Shown one piece after another: positions 25,458 to 34,060 of a stretch of DNA of 64,000 bases. Source of the stretch: Blastocatellia bacterium (GTDB taxonomy: Bacteria; Acidobacteriota; Blastocatellia; Pyrinomonadales; Pyrinomonadaceae); NCBI GenBank assembly GCA_003168335.1, contig PMSM01000006.1:634320-698319 (forward strand), in the 5' to 3' direction. The position numbers and the translations under genes were made by a program. The first letter of the stretch is position 1. Every line of letters begins with the position of its first letter. The notes beneath the pieces are model-generated. The model was given only the letters and a program-made list of their open reading frames with translations, was not told where the DNA came from and ran no database searches.

Positions 25458-26369
25458 CTAGATCACGTCTGCGAATTCGTCTTCCATCCGCCGAAAGACA
25501 TGCGCGGAATAAATCAGCAGCGTCAGGGTAATAAGGGCAGAGATCATCAGGCCGCTGCGATTGAAAGGAAGTCCAAAGAGACACGCGCGAAAGTTCTCGA
25601 TAATACCGGCCAGCGGATTTAACTCATAAACTATTTTCCACCGTGGCGGCACCAGAATCGACGGGTAAACAATGGGCGAGACAAACATCCAAAGCTGGAG
25701 CATCACGGGTATCATGGTTCCTACGTCGCGATACTTCACATTGATAGACGATAACAACAACCCGATCGTGATAGCCAGGATCGTTAGATGGGCAACCAGC
25801 AGGGGCAAAACCAGGAGAGCCCAGGTCGGATGAATGTGGTAATAGACCAGCAACCCGGCAAGGATGACAAAGGCAATCAAGAAATCTGAGAGCCTGACGG
25901 CGACCATGGCGGCGGGAATCAGTACCCGCGGAAAATAAACCTTGGTGATCATCGATGCGCTCGCCACCAGGCTGAAGCTGCTGCTGGCGACCGCGTTGGA
26001 AAAAAAGGTCCACGGCAAAAGTGCCGCGTAAAGAAAAACTGGATAAGGCATGCCCGGCGTTGGGACGCGAACAAGCATTCCCAGAAATACCATAAAGATC
26101 AGAGTCATGAGCAGCGGCTGCAGAATGACCCACAACGCGCCCAGCAACGTTTGCTTGTAGCGCACCTTAACGTCGCGCCACACGAGAAAGAAGAACAGCT
26201 CCCTGTGCGCCCACACGTCACGCAAATCAATGAAAGACCAGGGCCGGCTCGGTCTGATCTTGATCAGCGGTTCTTTCGGCAGGATCGATGAAGAATAAGA
26301 GCTCTCGGGCAACATTGGTGTCCTGTTCGGCAAACGTGCTGCGCTGACACCCGGGTTCTCGATGCTCAT
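25458..26369 (-). CDS. ABC exporter permease for polysaccharide (Wzm/TagG-like)
   Basis: This ABC-2 type permease has about six membrane helices between residues 60 and 290. RELFFFLVWRDVKVRYKQT at the cytoplasmic N terminus is a family hallmark, as is PVMLQLWMFVSPIVYPSIL in the last third. Together with the ATPase gene seven bases downstream it should export an undecaprenyl-linked glycan across the inner membrane. The first 40 residues are Ser/Pro-rich and probably disordered. It is the first gene of its minus-strand group; the 160 bases upstream show no other gene. Confidence 0.93.
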   Translation of the reverse strand: MSIENPGVSAARLPNRTPMLPESSYSSSILPKEPLIKIRPSRPWSFIDLRDVWAHRELFFFLVWRDVKVRYKQTLLGALWVILQPLLMTLIFMVFLGMLVRVPTPGMPYPVFLYAALLPWTFFSNAVASSSFSLVASASMITKVYFPRVLIPAAMVAVRLSDFLIAFVILAGLLVYYHIHPTWALLVLPLLVAHLTILAITIGLLLSSINVKYRDVGTMIPVMLQLWMFVSPIVYPSILVPPRWKIVYELNPLAGIIENFRACLFGLPFNRSGLMISALITLTLLIYSAHVFRRMEDEFADVI

Positions 26370-26530
26370 ATCGTTACGTTAGTTCTACTGGCAGGGAATG
26401 CCCGACAGGTTATTTGATCAGACCGCATTGAAATAGCAGAGGCCAGCCATGACTCCCAAACCTAATTTGACGGCCGAAGAAACCGGGTTAGTTTATCCGG
26501 CGGCAAAACTGGGCGTCAAGGAGTGGCGAG

Positions 26531-27823
26531 CTAGTCTTGCGGACGCTTCGGCGTCGGCTTTGGCGCGGCTTCGAGACGCGTTATCTCGCTGACAGCCAAA
26601 GTGTATTCGCGAGACGGTTTTGTGCTGTTCTCTTTGACCCACCGGAGATGTGCTAACGCCAATTCGCGCTGACCCAACAATGACGCATCCATTCCGACGT
26701 AGACGCGCGCACGCACTTCGGTTTTCTTATCCTTGTCGACTGCCAGGTTGAGTAGCTCTGGTGCGGCCATTTCATGTCGCAAATACCTCATTAACAAATA
26801 AGGCCAATCGGACGTGTCGAAGTCCAGCGCGTGCGCATCAATGAAGGCCTTAGCCTCACCGTTCTTGCGGGCTTGTCTGAGACCGAAATAGCCGACGATT
26901 ACCATGTATAGCCGGAATTGGCCACTCTCGTCCGCCCGCGTGAGCCGCAGATAATCAACGGCATCAGCATAAGCAGAATCGCCTTTTGCCTGGTACAAAT
27001 AATTCCAGGCACGATCATAGTACGCCGGAGCCAGCTTGGGACTGATTGCAATTGCCTTGGTGAACTCTGAAATCGCTGCCTCGAGTTCGCCCTTGTTGCT
27101 GCGCGCGATGCCGCGCGAGCGATAGGCATCCGCATAATTGGGATTCAGCGCGAGAGCTTTGTCGAAGTCGGCCATCGCCCCATCGAGATCGTCCTGCTGG
27201 ACGCGGACGTCACCGCGCCCCCGGTAGGCCTCAGCATAGTTAGCATCCAGAATAATGGCTCCATTGAAGTCGGCAATAGCTCCTTCTAAGTCATTGCCGG
27301 CGTGACGAGCAAGGCCGCGACCACTGTAAGCGTCCGCTTTGGGATCGAGATCAATGGCTTTGTCGTAGTCGGCAATCGCGCCGTCATAGTCGGCTCTGGA
27401 GAACCGAGCGCGGCCACGGTTAGCATAGGCTGGGGCACTTTCGGGATCGAGCTCAATCGCCTTGTTAAGGTCAGCCATTGCCCCATCGTAATCGCCTTTC
27501 TGGTAGCGAGCATGGCCGCGATCATTGTAGGTCCTGCCAAACGCCGGATTGAGATCGATGGCCTTGTTATAGTCAGCGATCGCTCCGTCATAATCACCCT
27601 TGGACTCGCGAGCGTTGCCGCGAACCATGTAGGACGGCCAAAATCCCGGATCGAGAGCAATGGACTTATCGAAATCGGCTAGGGCTCCGTCGTAATCGCG
27701 ATGGTTGTAGCGAATGAGGCCGCGGGCGTTATAGTCGACGGCAGACTGCGGAGTCGTCTCCTGCGCCATCGCGGCATTCACGACCACGAACAGCAAGACT
27801 AATAAGCAACAGAAACGACGCAC
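26531..27823 (-). CDS. Secreted TPR-repeat protein
   Basis: A signal peptide (hydrophobic residues 5-18, then NAAMAQ) precedes about eight consecutive 34-residue TPR units, several nearly identical at the DNA level: DYDGALADFDKSIALDP, DYDGAIADYNKAIDLNP, DYDGAMADLNKAIELDP and so on. The last 130 residues contain helical segments that no longer match the TPR consensus. TPR scaffolds bind peptides or other proteins; here in the periplasm, possibly in assembly of the neighbouring glycan or export system. The start is GTG. The high similarity among repeats suggests recent internal duplication. Confidence 0.88.
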   Translation of the reverse strand: MRRFCCLLVLLFVVVNAAMAQETTPQSAVDYNARGLIRYNHRDYDGALADFDKSIALDPGFWPSYMVRGNARESKGDYDGAIADYNKAIDLNPAFGRTYNDRGHARYQKGDYDGAMADLNKAIELDPESAPAYANRGRARFSRADYDGAIADYDKAIDLDPKADAYSGRGLARHAGNDLEGAIADFNGAIILDANYAEAYRGRGDVRVQQDDLDGAMADFDKALALNPNYADAYRSRGIARSNKGELEAAISEFTKAIAISPKLAPAYYDRAWNYLYQAKGDSAYADAVDYLRLTRADESGQFRLYMVIVGYFGLRQARKNGEAKAFIDAHALDFDTSDWPYLLMRYLRHEMAAPELLNLAVDKDKKTEVRARVYVGMDASLLGQRELALAHLRWVKENSTKPSREYTLAVSEITRLEAAPKPTPKRPQD

Positions 27824-28085
27824 AACTTTAGTCCTTCAATCAAAAAGGTGCTTGCCTTAATTCTGGTTATTGTACTTCATGCGCGCTCTCAACGCGTTCG
27901 GAACCGGTAGAGGAAAATCGTGGGTTGGAATACGCGGGCTCTACATCGCGGCATGAGGACGGACCCCACGTTCCGCGCACGCTACATATCTCGGGGGCCG
28001 CTCCTTTCCGAAACGGCCCACCGAGGTTTAGCAGCTGCTCTTCAGACGCTAACCCGTCGCTCTAATTTCTGGCGGCTTCAAGAAA

Positions 28086-28895
28086 TCAATGCAGGGTGCC
28101 AAAACCGCTAGTGTAGGTTCCGACTTGCGTACAAGGGCAGCCAGTCCCAGTCCCTGACACTTGAGTTCCGTTCTGCGTCACGTTGGCGTACCAGGACGTG
28201 TTGGCCGGCCCGAGGACCCAGACATTAAACAGCGGGCCGGCGCCGGGACTGACCACCGAAAACGCGGTCCCATTGAAAGTGATGGATCCGTAGGCTACGG
28301 TAAGAAGCGCCGTAGCTACACTAGCGGGGTTACTCTGGTCCGCGCCCGCACCACTAACGCTTGCCCCAACGGTATTACCCGTGATTATGCAATTATAGAG
28401 ATCCGCCTTTGAATTTACGAGGCTGATTCCGGTAGCCAACTGCGTGAACTTACAGTCGTGAACCTCCAGCTTGCCGCTGTTGTGCTGAACGCCAGTGGTG
28501 CCCGCAGCATTTGCCCCGTTGAAGTTTATGTTGCGCAAGACTACCAGATCGGTCGCGCCGGCGCTGATGGTAAAGCCAGCCGTGCCCGTCGCCGCGACGA
28601 CGAAAGCCGTCGCGCCAGGAACCGCCGCGATCGTGATCGCCTTATTGATGGTAAGCGGGCCGTACCCGGCTGTGTCGAGCACAATCAGTTCGCCCCCGGC
28701 AGTAACCGCACCAATCGCCACCGCGAACGTCTTGCAGGGAGTGGCTTGAACGCAATTTGCGCCAATGTTGCCATCGCTGCCGGTGCTCGAGACAAACGCC
28801 CGCAGCACAGTCGCCTGCGCTGCCGCCGCAAAAGTCATAATCAACAGAGACACTGCCAGAGTGGTCAGGGTCCATTTCATCTTCTTCATCTTCAT
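28086..28895 (-). CDS. Secreted beta-helix protein, array member A1
   Basis: The protein has a Lys/Met-rich start (MKMKKMKW), a hydrophobic signal sequence and cleavage near AAAAQA. A conserved N-terminal domain follows (TVLRAFVSSTGSD, then GANCVQATPCKTFAVAIGAV with two Cys that could pair). Residues 60-200 carry short repeats with regularly spaced Asn and hydrophobic residues (LRNINFNGANAA, KLEVHDCKF, ADLYNCIITGN), the mark of a right-handed parallel beta-helix. The C-terminal 80 residues differ from those of its neighbours. It is probably an extracellular structural or carbohydrate-binding protein. No catalytic residues of pectate lyases are recognisable. A GGAG box precedes the ATG. Confidence 0.85.
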   Translation of the reverse strand: MKMKKMKWTLTTLAVSLLIMTFAAAAQATVLRAFVSSTGSDGNIGANCVQATPCKTFAVAIGAVTAGGELIVLDTAGYGPLTINKAITIAAVPGATAFVVAATGTAGFTISAGATDLVVLRNINFNGANAAGTTGVQHNSGKLEVHDCKFTQLATGISLVNSKADLYNCIITGNTVGASVSGAGADQSNPASVATALLTVAYGSITFNGTAFSVVSPGAGPLFNVWVLGPANTSWYANVTQNGTQVSGTGTGCPCTQVGTYTSGFGTLH

Positions 28896-28977
28896 TTCTC
28901 CTTAAAAAATCTAGAGTCGCGCAGGCACTTTGTGCCGGCGCCGAGTTCGCGGTCAGACTAACGGCTAGAGGGAAAGC

Positions 28978-29007
28978 ATATTAATCGCAGGACCCATGAC
29001 CCGTCAA
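28978..29007 (-). promoter_or_regulatory. Conserved promoter upstream of beta-helix gene A1
   Basis: Read on the minus strand, TTGACG is followed after 18 bases by TAATAT. The same pair and spacing recur upstream of A2 and A3, inside an otherwise only partly conserved block, which supports a functional sigma-70 type promoter. About 80 bases of leader separate it from the ATG. Confidence 0.65.
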
Positions 29008-29044
29008 CGTAATGAACCGGGCGCGAGAAACAATGCGCAACTCT

Positions 29045-29075
29045 CTGCCGGCCGCTCCACTTCAGGAAGCGGCCG
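29045..29075 (-). terminator. Hairpin downstream of beta-helix gene A2
   Basis: GCCGGCCGCT and AGCGGCCGGC form a perfect 10-bp stem with an 11-base loop, about 50 bases past the A2 stop codon. There is no good T-run, so it may be a stabilising hairpin rather than an intrinsic terminator. A degenerate copy lies at about 31175-31217, upstream of A3. Confidence 0.5.
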
Positions 29076-29122
29076 GCAAACAGAAGATCGGAAGGGCCAG
29101 ATCTTGATTCCCGAGCGTCCGC

Positions 29123-29923
29123 CTATCTTACGTTCTGGAGGTTGTTGAAAAATCCTACCTGAGCACAAGGGCAGCCTGCTCCGCTCCCGTTGAAAAGAGT
29201 GGTGTTACCCACCACGCTGGTGGTCATACCGTTATTTGGCGCTTGAACGTAGATATTAAAGACCGGGTTCGTGCCGGGATTGATGATCACAAATACAGTG
29301 CCATTGAATGTGATGCTGCCGCCACTAATTGTAAGAAGCGCTGCCGCCGCCGGACCGCCCTGGGTGTCGGTGCCTGTCCCACTGACGCTGACTGCATTGG
29401 TATTTCCCGTTAGTATGCAGTTATAGAGGTCCGCCTTGGAATTTACCAGGGTGATTCCGGTAGTCAACTGCGAGAACTTACAGTCGTAGACCTCCAGCTT
29501 GCCACTGTTGTGCTGAACGCCGGTGGTGCTCGCAGCATTTGCCCCGTTGAAGTTTATGTTGCGCAAGACGACCAGGTCGGTCGCGCCGGCGCCGATGGTG
29601 AAGCCAGCCGTGCCCGTCGCGGCAACGACGAAAGCCGTCGCGCCAGGAACCGCCGCGATCGTGATCGCCTTATTGACGACAAGCGGACCGTACCCGCTCG
29701 TGTCGAGCACGATCAACTCGCCACCCGCAGTAACCGCACCAATTGCCACCGCGAACGTCTTGCAGGGAGTGGCCTGAACGCAATTTGCGCCAATGTTGCC
29801 ATCGCTGCCGGTGCTCGAGACAAACGCCCGCAGCACAGTCGCCTGCGCTGCCGCCGCAAAAGTCATAATCAACAGAGACACTGCCAGAGTGGTCAGGGTC
29901 CATTTCATCTTCTTCATCTTCAT
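29123..29923 (-). CDS. Secreted beta-helix protein, array member A2
   Basis: The first 125 residues are almost identical to A1, including the MKMKKMKW start, the signal peptide and the paired Cys motif NCVQATPCKTFAVA. Similarity remains strong through KADLYNCILTGN and then falls sharply; the last 85 residues are A2-specific apart from a CPCAQVG motif shared with A1 (CPCTQVG). The beta-helix repeat pattern is the same. It has its own promoter (30000-30029) and ribosome binding site. The pattern of constant front and variable end suggests a common export and folding module with divergent surfaces. Confidence 0.85.
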   Translation of the reverse strand: MKMKKMKWTLTTLAVSLLIMTFAAAAQATVLRAFVSSTGSDGNIGANCVQATPCKTFAVAIGAVTAGGELIVLDTSGYGPLVVNKAITIAAVPGATAFVVAATGTAGFTIGAGATDLVVLRNINFNGANAASTTGVQHNSGKLEVYDCKFSQLTTGITLVNSKADLYNCILTGNTNAVSVSGTGTDTQGGPAAAALLTISGGSITFNGTVFVIINPGTNPVFNIYVQAPNNGMTTSVVGNTTLFNGSGAGCPCAQVGFFNNLQNVR

Positions 29924-29999
29924 TTCTCCTTAAAAGAATTTAGAGTCGCGCACGTGCCGGCTCGGAGTTCGCGGTCATGCTAACGGCTAGAGGGAAAGC

Positions 30000-30029
30000 A
30001 TATTAATCACAGGAGGCATCGCTCGTCAA
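30000..30029 (-). promoter_or_regulatory. Conserved promoter upstream of beta-helix gene A2
   Basis: On the minus strand TTGACG, 18 bases, TAATAT, as for A1. The spacer sequence differs in about half its positions while the two hexamers are unchanged. Confidence 0.62.
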
Positions 30030-30141
30030 TTTAATAGATCAGATGGGTGAGCTCAGTTAGTAGGAGCACTACCCTTCAGACTAATAATGGATCGAAGAAG
30101 AATTTGCGAAAATTACCTGGAGGGCACAATCCTAAAGGGAG

Positions 30142-30179
30142 GCTCCGCCGTCCGCCCCAGGAAGAGCGAGCGACGGAGC
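30142..30179 (-). terminator. Hairpin downstream of beta-helix gene A3
   Basis: GCTCCGCCG pairs with CGACGGAGC (one G-U pair) about 35-70 bases past the A3 stop. On the minus strand it is followed by TCCCTTTAGG, a weak T-run. A similar hairpin is found in the equivalent place after A4, within a duplicated stretch of about 150 bases. Confidence 0.5.
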
Positions 30180-30213
30180 AGACCCAAACAACTCAAACTG
30201 CGAACGGACCGGT

Positions 30214-31029
30214 CTAATGCAGTCCGGTGCTCATTGTGTAGATCCCTGGGGCTGCCAGACAAGTGCCCGTGACGAAAGTACAAGTAGAATTAGACGTATT
30301 CCCCGCGAGGTTAAGGGTAGCGCCCCCAGTGGAGAAGACGAAGATATTGAAAAGGGGATTCATGTTTCCGTTAACGCCAGGATTATTCTGCTGGGTCCCT
30401 ATGGTATTGAAGGTGATGTTCCCTCTATTGATGCGCACCTGCGCTACTGCCACTGTGGCATCTGGCAGAGTGCCTTGACCAGTGGAATTCACTCCCGTAC
30501 CACAGCCGTGTATATCGCAATCAATGAGGTCCATTTTCGCGACGCAATCCACGCCAATAGTCAATTGCTGAAAGGTGCAGTTTTCGACAATTAGCAGGCC
30601 CGAGTTATGCCTAAGTCCGGTGGTGTTCGCGGCATTTGCCCCATTGAAGTTAATATTGCGCAGCTTAACCATGTCGGTGGGACCGGCGCTGATGGAGAAG
30701 CCGATACTGCCCGTCGCCGCGACCACGAAAGCCGTCGCGCCAGGAACCGCAGCGATCGTGATCGCCTTATTGAGATTAAGCGGGCCGTAGCCGGCTGTGT
30801 CGAGCGCGATCAATTCGCCCCCGGGAGTAACCGCACCAATCGCCACCGCGAACGTCTTGCACGGAGTGGCTTGAACGCAATTCGCGCCAAGGTTGCTATC
30901 ACTGCCGGTGCTTGAAACAAACGCCCGCAACACAGTCGCCTGGGTTGCCACGGCGGAAACCATAATCAACAGAGTTGCCGTCAGGGCAATCTGTGTACAT
31001 TTCATCTTCTTCATCTTCTTCATCTTCAA
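30214..31029 (-). CDS. Secreted beta-helix protein, array member A3
   Basis: It starts MKMKKMKKMKC and has a signal sequence distinct from A1, A2 and A4 (ALTATLLIMVSAVATQA), but keeps TVLRAFVSSTGSD and NCVQATPCKTFAVAIGAV. From MVKLRNINFNGANAA onward it is almost identical to A4 and different from A1 and A2 (HNSGLLIVENCTFQQLTIGV, MDLIDCDIHGCGTGV). The beta-helix pattern with Cys-containing turns is evident. It has its own promoter at 31107-31136. A noncoding block 3' of this gene (about 30084-30240) is repeated 3' of A4 (about 31270-31440). Confidence 0.85.
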   Translation of the reverse strand: MKMKKMKKMKCTQIALTATLLIMVSAVATQATVLRAFVSSTGSDSNLGANCVQATPCKTFAVAIGAVTPGGELIALDTAGYGPLNLNKAITIAAVPGATAFVVAATGSIGFSISAGPTDMVKLRNINFNGANAANTTGLRHNSGLLIVENCTFQQLTIGVDCVAKMDLIDCDIHGCGTGVNSTGQGTLPDATVAVAQVRINRGNITFNTIGTQQNNPGVNGNMNPLFNIFVFSTGGATLNLAGNTSNSTCTFVTGTCLAAPGIYTMSTGLH

Positions 31030-31106
31030 TTCTCCTATAGAAAAATTTAGAGTGGCGCAGCACTTTGTGCCGGCACCGCGGTCAGACTAACGGCTAGAGG
31101 GAGAGC

Positions 31107-31136
31107 ATACTAATTGCAGGACCCACGACCCGTCAA
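31107..31136 (-). promoter_or_regulatory. Conserved promoter upstream of beta-helix gene A3
   Basis: On the minus strand TTGACG, 18 bases, TAGTAT. It lies in the roughly 375-base gap between A3 and A4, which otherwise holds the leader of A3, a degenerate GCCGGC hairpin and the 3' hairpin of A4. Confidence 0.6.
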
Positions 31137-31331
31137 CATAATGAACCAGGCGCGAGAACAAGGCACAACTCTCTGCCGGCCGCCCGTGTAGAGCGGCCGA
31201 CATGAAGCAGCCGGCAGAAAAGCCCAGGAGATGAAAGACAGTAGTGCTCCGTTAGTGGGGGCACTTGAGACTAATAATGGATCGAAGAAGAATTTGCCAA
31301 AACTACCTGGAGGGCACGATCCTAAAGGGAA

Positions 31332-31368
31332 GCTCCGCCGGCCGCTCAGAAAAAGCGGGCGACGGAGC
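31332..31368 (-). terminator. Hairpin downstream of beta-helix gene A4
   Basis: GCTCCGCCG and CGACGGAGC frame an AT-containing loop with a further CCGCTC/AGCGGG inner pairing. It is the counterpart of the hairpin at 30142-30179 in the duplicated 3' block. Confidence 0.5.
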
Positions 31369-31403
31369 ACAGACCCAAACAACTCAAACTGCGAACGACC
31401 GGT

Positions 31404-32198
31404 CTAATGCAGTCCGGAGCTCATTGTGTAGATCCCTGGTCCTGCCTGACAATTCGAGCCCGTGCAAGCAGAAGCAGTTGTATTCCCCGCGAGGTTAAGG
31501 GTAGCGCCCCCAGTGGAGAAGACGAAGATATTGAAAAGGGGATTCATGTTTCCGTTAAGGCCGGCATTATTCTGCTGGGTCCCCACGTTATTGAAGGTGA
31601 TGTTCCCTCTATTGACGCGCACCTGCGCTACCGCCACTGTGGCATCTGGTAGAGTGCCTTGACCAGTGGATTGAACTCCCGTGCCGCAGCCGTGTATGTC
31701 GCAATCAATGAGGTCCATTTTTGCGACGCAATCCACGCCAATAGTCAATTGCTGAAAGGTGCAGTTTTCGACAATTAGCAGGCCTGAGTTATGCCTAAGT
31801 CCGGTGGTGCCCGCAGCATTTGCCCCATTGAAGTTAATATTGCGCAGCTTAACCATGTCAGTCGCGCCGGCGCTAACGGCGAAGCCGATAGTGCCCGTCG
31901 CCGCGACCACGAAAGCCGTCACGCCAGGAACCGCAGCGATCGTGATCGCCTTATTGATGACAAGCGGGCCGTACCCGGCTGTGTCGAGCACAATCAGTTC
32001 GCCCCCGGGAGTAACCGCGCCAATCGCCACTGCGAACGTCTTGCAGGGAGTGGCTTGAACGCAATTTGCGCCAATGTTGCCATCGCTGCCGGTGCTCGAG
32101 ACAAACGCCCGCAGCACAGTCGCCTGCGCTGCCGCCGCAAAAGTCATAATCAACAGTGACACTGCCAGAGTGATCACTGTCCATTTCATCTTCTTCAT
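31404..32198 (-). CDS. Secreted beta-helix protein, array member A4 (mosaic)
   Basis: The ATG at 32198 has a GGAG box seven bases upstream and gives the MKKMKW start shared by the array; the frame is open 19 codons further but that part is not conserved. The signal peptide and first domain (LAVSLLIMTFAAAAQA, SSTGSDGNIGANC) match A1 and A2. From about residue 100 (MVKLRNINFNGANAAG) to the end it matches A3 instead. A4 is therefore a recombinant of the two types, or A3 is. Unlike A1-A3 it lacks the conserved TTGACG promoter block: upstream similarity ends within about 15 bases of the ribosome binding site. Confidence 0.85.
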   Translation of the reverse strand: MKKMKWTVITLAVSLLIMTFAAAAQATVLRAFVSSTGSDGNIGANCVQATPCKTFAVAIGAVTPGGELIVLDTAGYGPLVINKAITIAAVPGVTAFVVAATGTIGFAVSAGATDMVKLRNINFNGANAAGTTGLRHNSGLLIVENCTFQQLTIGVDCVAKMDLIDCDIHGCGTGVQSTGQGTLPDATVAVAQVRVNRGNITFNNVGTQQNNAGLNGNMNPLFNIFVFSTGGATLNLAGNTTASACTGSNCQAGPGIYTMSSGLH

Positions 32199-32641
32199 CT
32201 TCAATTCTCCTTTGAATGGATTTCGGGCTGAACCTGATCCGTCGGAATCAAGCAAAAAGTGTTCGCTGGATGGCGTACTCTACACCAGGTTGGCAGGTAA
32301 ATGCCAAGCTCACACGCCTCGTTTCTCAACTTCGTGTCTTTCACGCCCGTCGCGGTCAGCGTGTCTCTCCGCTCGTGTTAGCCAGCAGGCCTCTGCATAC
32401 GCGATGGTTCAGCGCCATTTCGTATGCACTCTGGCGAAGCCTGCTCGGGCAAATGGGCAAGGGGTCTGTTGACGTTTGGGTTTTCGACGATCAGATCAAT
32501 CGCTGATCCGAAACGAGTCCGTTACGAACTTCAAACCGAGGGCTTCCGGCACCGAGACTTCTTCTGCCCTATCCTCGACGGTGGAATCGAGGTGTCTGGC
32601 CGGAATGTATGCGTCTTTTGCTACTTTGGTATAATGCCCCG
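32199..32641. other. 443-base gap between beta-helix A4 and the sulfotransferase-like gene
   Basis: No coding frame with family similarity is visible on either strand. A TATAAT hexamer at about 32630-32635 stands only six bases before the ATG at 32642, and no clear -35 box is seen at the usual distance. If it is a promoter, the transcript would start at or next to the ATG and be leaderless. The rest has no recognisable repeat. Confidence 0.45.
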
Positions 32642-33244
32642 ATGATTCGGAGCCATGTGGTTATTAGCGGCACGGGGCGGGCGGGAACTACGTTCTTAAT
32701 CCAGCTCCTCACCCACCTCGGGCTGGATACGGGTTTTGACGTCAATACCCTCGAGCTGTTTCCGATCGCCCGCGCCGGCCTTGAAATGGATATTCGCGCG
32801 CCCAATGCGCCCTATATCATCAAGAACCCTCATATCTGCTTTTTGGCCGAAGAAGTGCTGGCATCATCGGTGCGGATTGAGCATGCCATTATCCCGGTCC
32901 GCCAGTTCGAGGCCGCAGCCGCGAGCCGCATCCACGTTCAAAAGCTGGCCACGGGAAATGTGAATGGAAAGGATCGGGTACCGGGCGGCCTCTGGATCAC
33001 AGACAAGGCTGACGAACAGGTGGGCGTGCTTCGCTTGCAGTTCACGCAACTGATTGAGGTACTTGTCCGCCACGACATTCCGATAACTTTCTTAGCGTAT
33101 CCGCGGCTTGTTCGCGATCCTGATTATCTATATGGAAAGCTCAAATTTCTATTGGGCGATATCGGTCTGGCGACCTTTCAAGAAGCGTTCAATGGACTTG
33201 TTCGGCCAGAGTGGATACACCAGTTCAACGGGGACGACCGATAG
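32642..33244 (+). CDS. Sulfotransferase-like P-loop protein
   Basis: The N-terminal VVISGTGRAGTTFLIQLLTHLGL fits the 5'-phosphosulfate-binding loop of sulfotransferases, where Arg and Thr residues hold PAPS. A later VRQFEAAAASRI may correspond to the 3'-phosphate-binding segment. At 200 residues it is shorter than most family members. The ATG at 32642 is chosen because it precedes the P-loop directly; the frame is open for 11 more codons. It could sulfate the glycan made by this locus using PAPS from the enzyme encoded at 42575. A kinase-like role is possible, so the specific function is only moderately certain. Confidence 0.65.
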   Translation: MIRSHVVISGTGRAGTTFLIQLLTHLGLDTGFDVNTLELFPIARAGLEMDIRAPNAPYIIKNPHICFLAEEVLASSVRIEHAIIPVRQFEAAAASRIHVQKLATGNVNGKDRVPGGLWITDKADEQVGVLRLQFTQLIEVLVRHDIPITFLAYPRLVRDPDYLYGKLKFLLGDIGLATFQEAFNGLVRPEWIHQFNGDDR

Positions 33245-33319
33245 GGCGGCTCGAATAACGAAGCGGCGTGGCCGCTCAAACACCATCAAGCAATATTTTA
33301 TCCTTAGACCCCAATTCGT

Positions 33320-34060
33320 TTACTCTTTCAATTTTACAGATAGCTCGATCATCTTCTGATTTCGCGGGTGGTTCCAATCGTCTATGAGCCTGGCCGATAG
33401 ACCGGAAATCTCAGCCAGCCATTCGATTTCGCGAAATGAATAGTGAAAAGGGTCGGTGTCGAAGTTTGTGACGGTTCCTCCGGGTTGATGTTTGATGGTC
33501 GCAATGTGCCCCGGAAATGGCGCCAGGAAGAAGGTAGAAAAAAATGTGCCGTCAGACTTTAGGGCCTTACGAGTTTGCACAAAGCACCGGACAATGAGGT
33601 TCATATCTAAATGCGTGAAGACTGATTGAGCGATTGCAAAGTCGAAGGATATTCCGAAGCGATCAAACTCGAATTTGTCATTTACTAATAGATGCGGCTG
33701 TTTGCTTGTTAGGCCTTTCTGCTCAAGTTCGTGCTTCCCAGCCTCAACCAGGGATGCATTTATATCGACTCCGTAGTAATTGCCTGAATCGAGATACTCG
33801 ATAATGGGAATCCCACATCTAAGTGCGCCACATCCAATGTCCAGTAGTCTATGGTGAGGCAATAGCCCGCTCTGTCGCAAGAACTCAAACTGCAGAGCTC
33901 CGATCTCGTGCCACAAGCCGCCCACGAAAGTCCTGTGTTCGCCCGCTGCTATTTCTTCCGGCGTCAGCTGGCGTTCGTAGAAATCATTAATAGCTTTCAT
34001 AAGTCTGCGTCGTACGAAGATGTGATTTTGCAGCTTCGCAGAATTCCATCTCCAAATCAC
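33320..34060 (-). CDS. Class I SAM-dependent methyltransferase
   Basis: Motif I is LLDIGCGALRCGIPI at about residues 72-86, and motif II follows in NYYGVDINASLVEAGKHEL. FAIAQSVFTHLDMNLIVRC and TFFSTFFLAPFPGHI are post-motif regions typical of small-molecule or sugar methyltransferases. The GTG start overlaps the stop codon of the upstream fused glycosyltransferase by four bases (GTGA), so the two are translationally coupled. An in-frame ATG 20 codons later is an alternative but lacks a ribosome binding site. It probably methylates a sugar hydroxyl or carboxyl group of the glycan. Confidence 0.85.
   Translation of the reverse strand: MIWRWNSAKLQNHIFVRRRLMKAINDFYERQLTPEEIAAGEHRTFVGGLWHEIGALQFEFLRQSGLLPHHRLLDIGCGALRCGIPIIEYLDSGNYYGVDINASLVEAGKHELEQKGLTSKQPHLLVNDKFEFDRFGISFDFAIAQSVFTHLDMNLIVRCFVQTRKALKSDGTFFSTFFLAPFPGHIATIKHQPGGTVTNFDTDPFHYSFREIEWLAEISGLSARLIDDWNHPRNQKMIELSVKLKE

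Noticed and set aside
13769-26369. Mobile genomic island with integrase and attachment sites
   Set aside because: I found no integrase, transposase or tRNA-flanking direct repeats at the edges. The tRNA-Ala at 58491 is complete and I saw no partial copy of its 3' end nearby.
28086-32198. Regular repeats suggesting a CRISPR array
   Set aside because: The repeats are whole genes with promoters and hairpins; there are no short direct repeats with unique spacers of constant length, and no cas genes.
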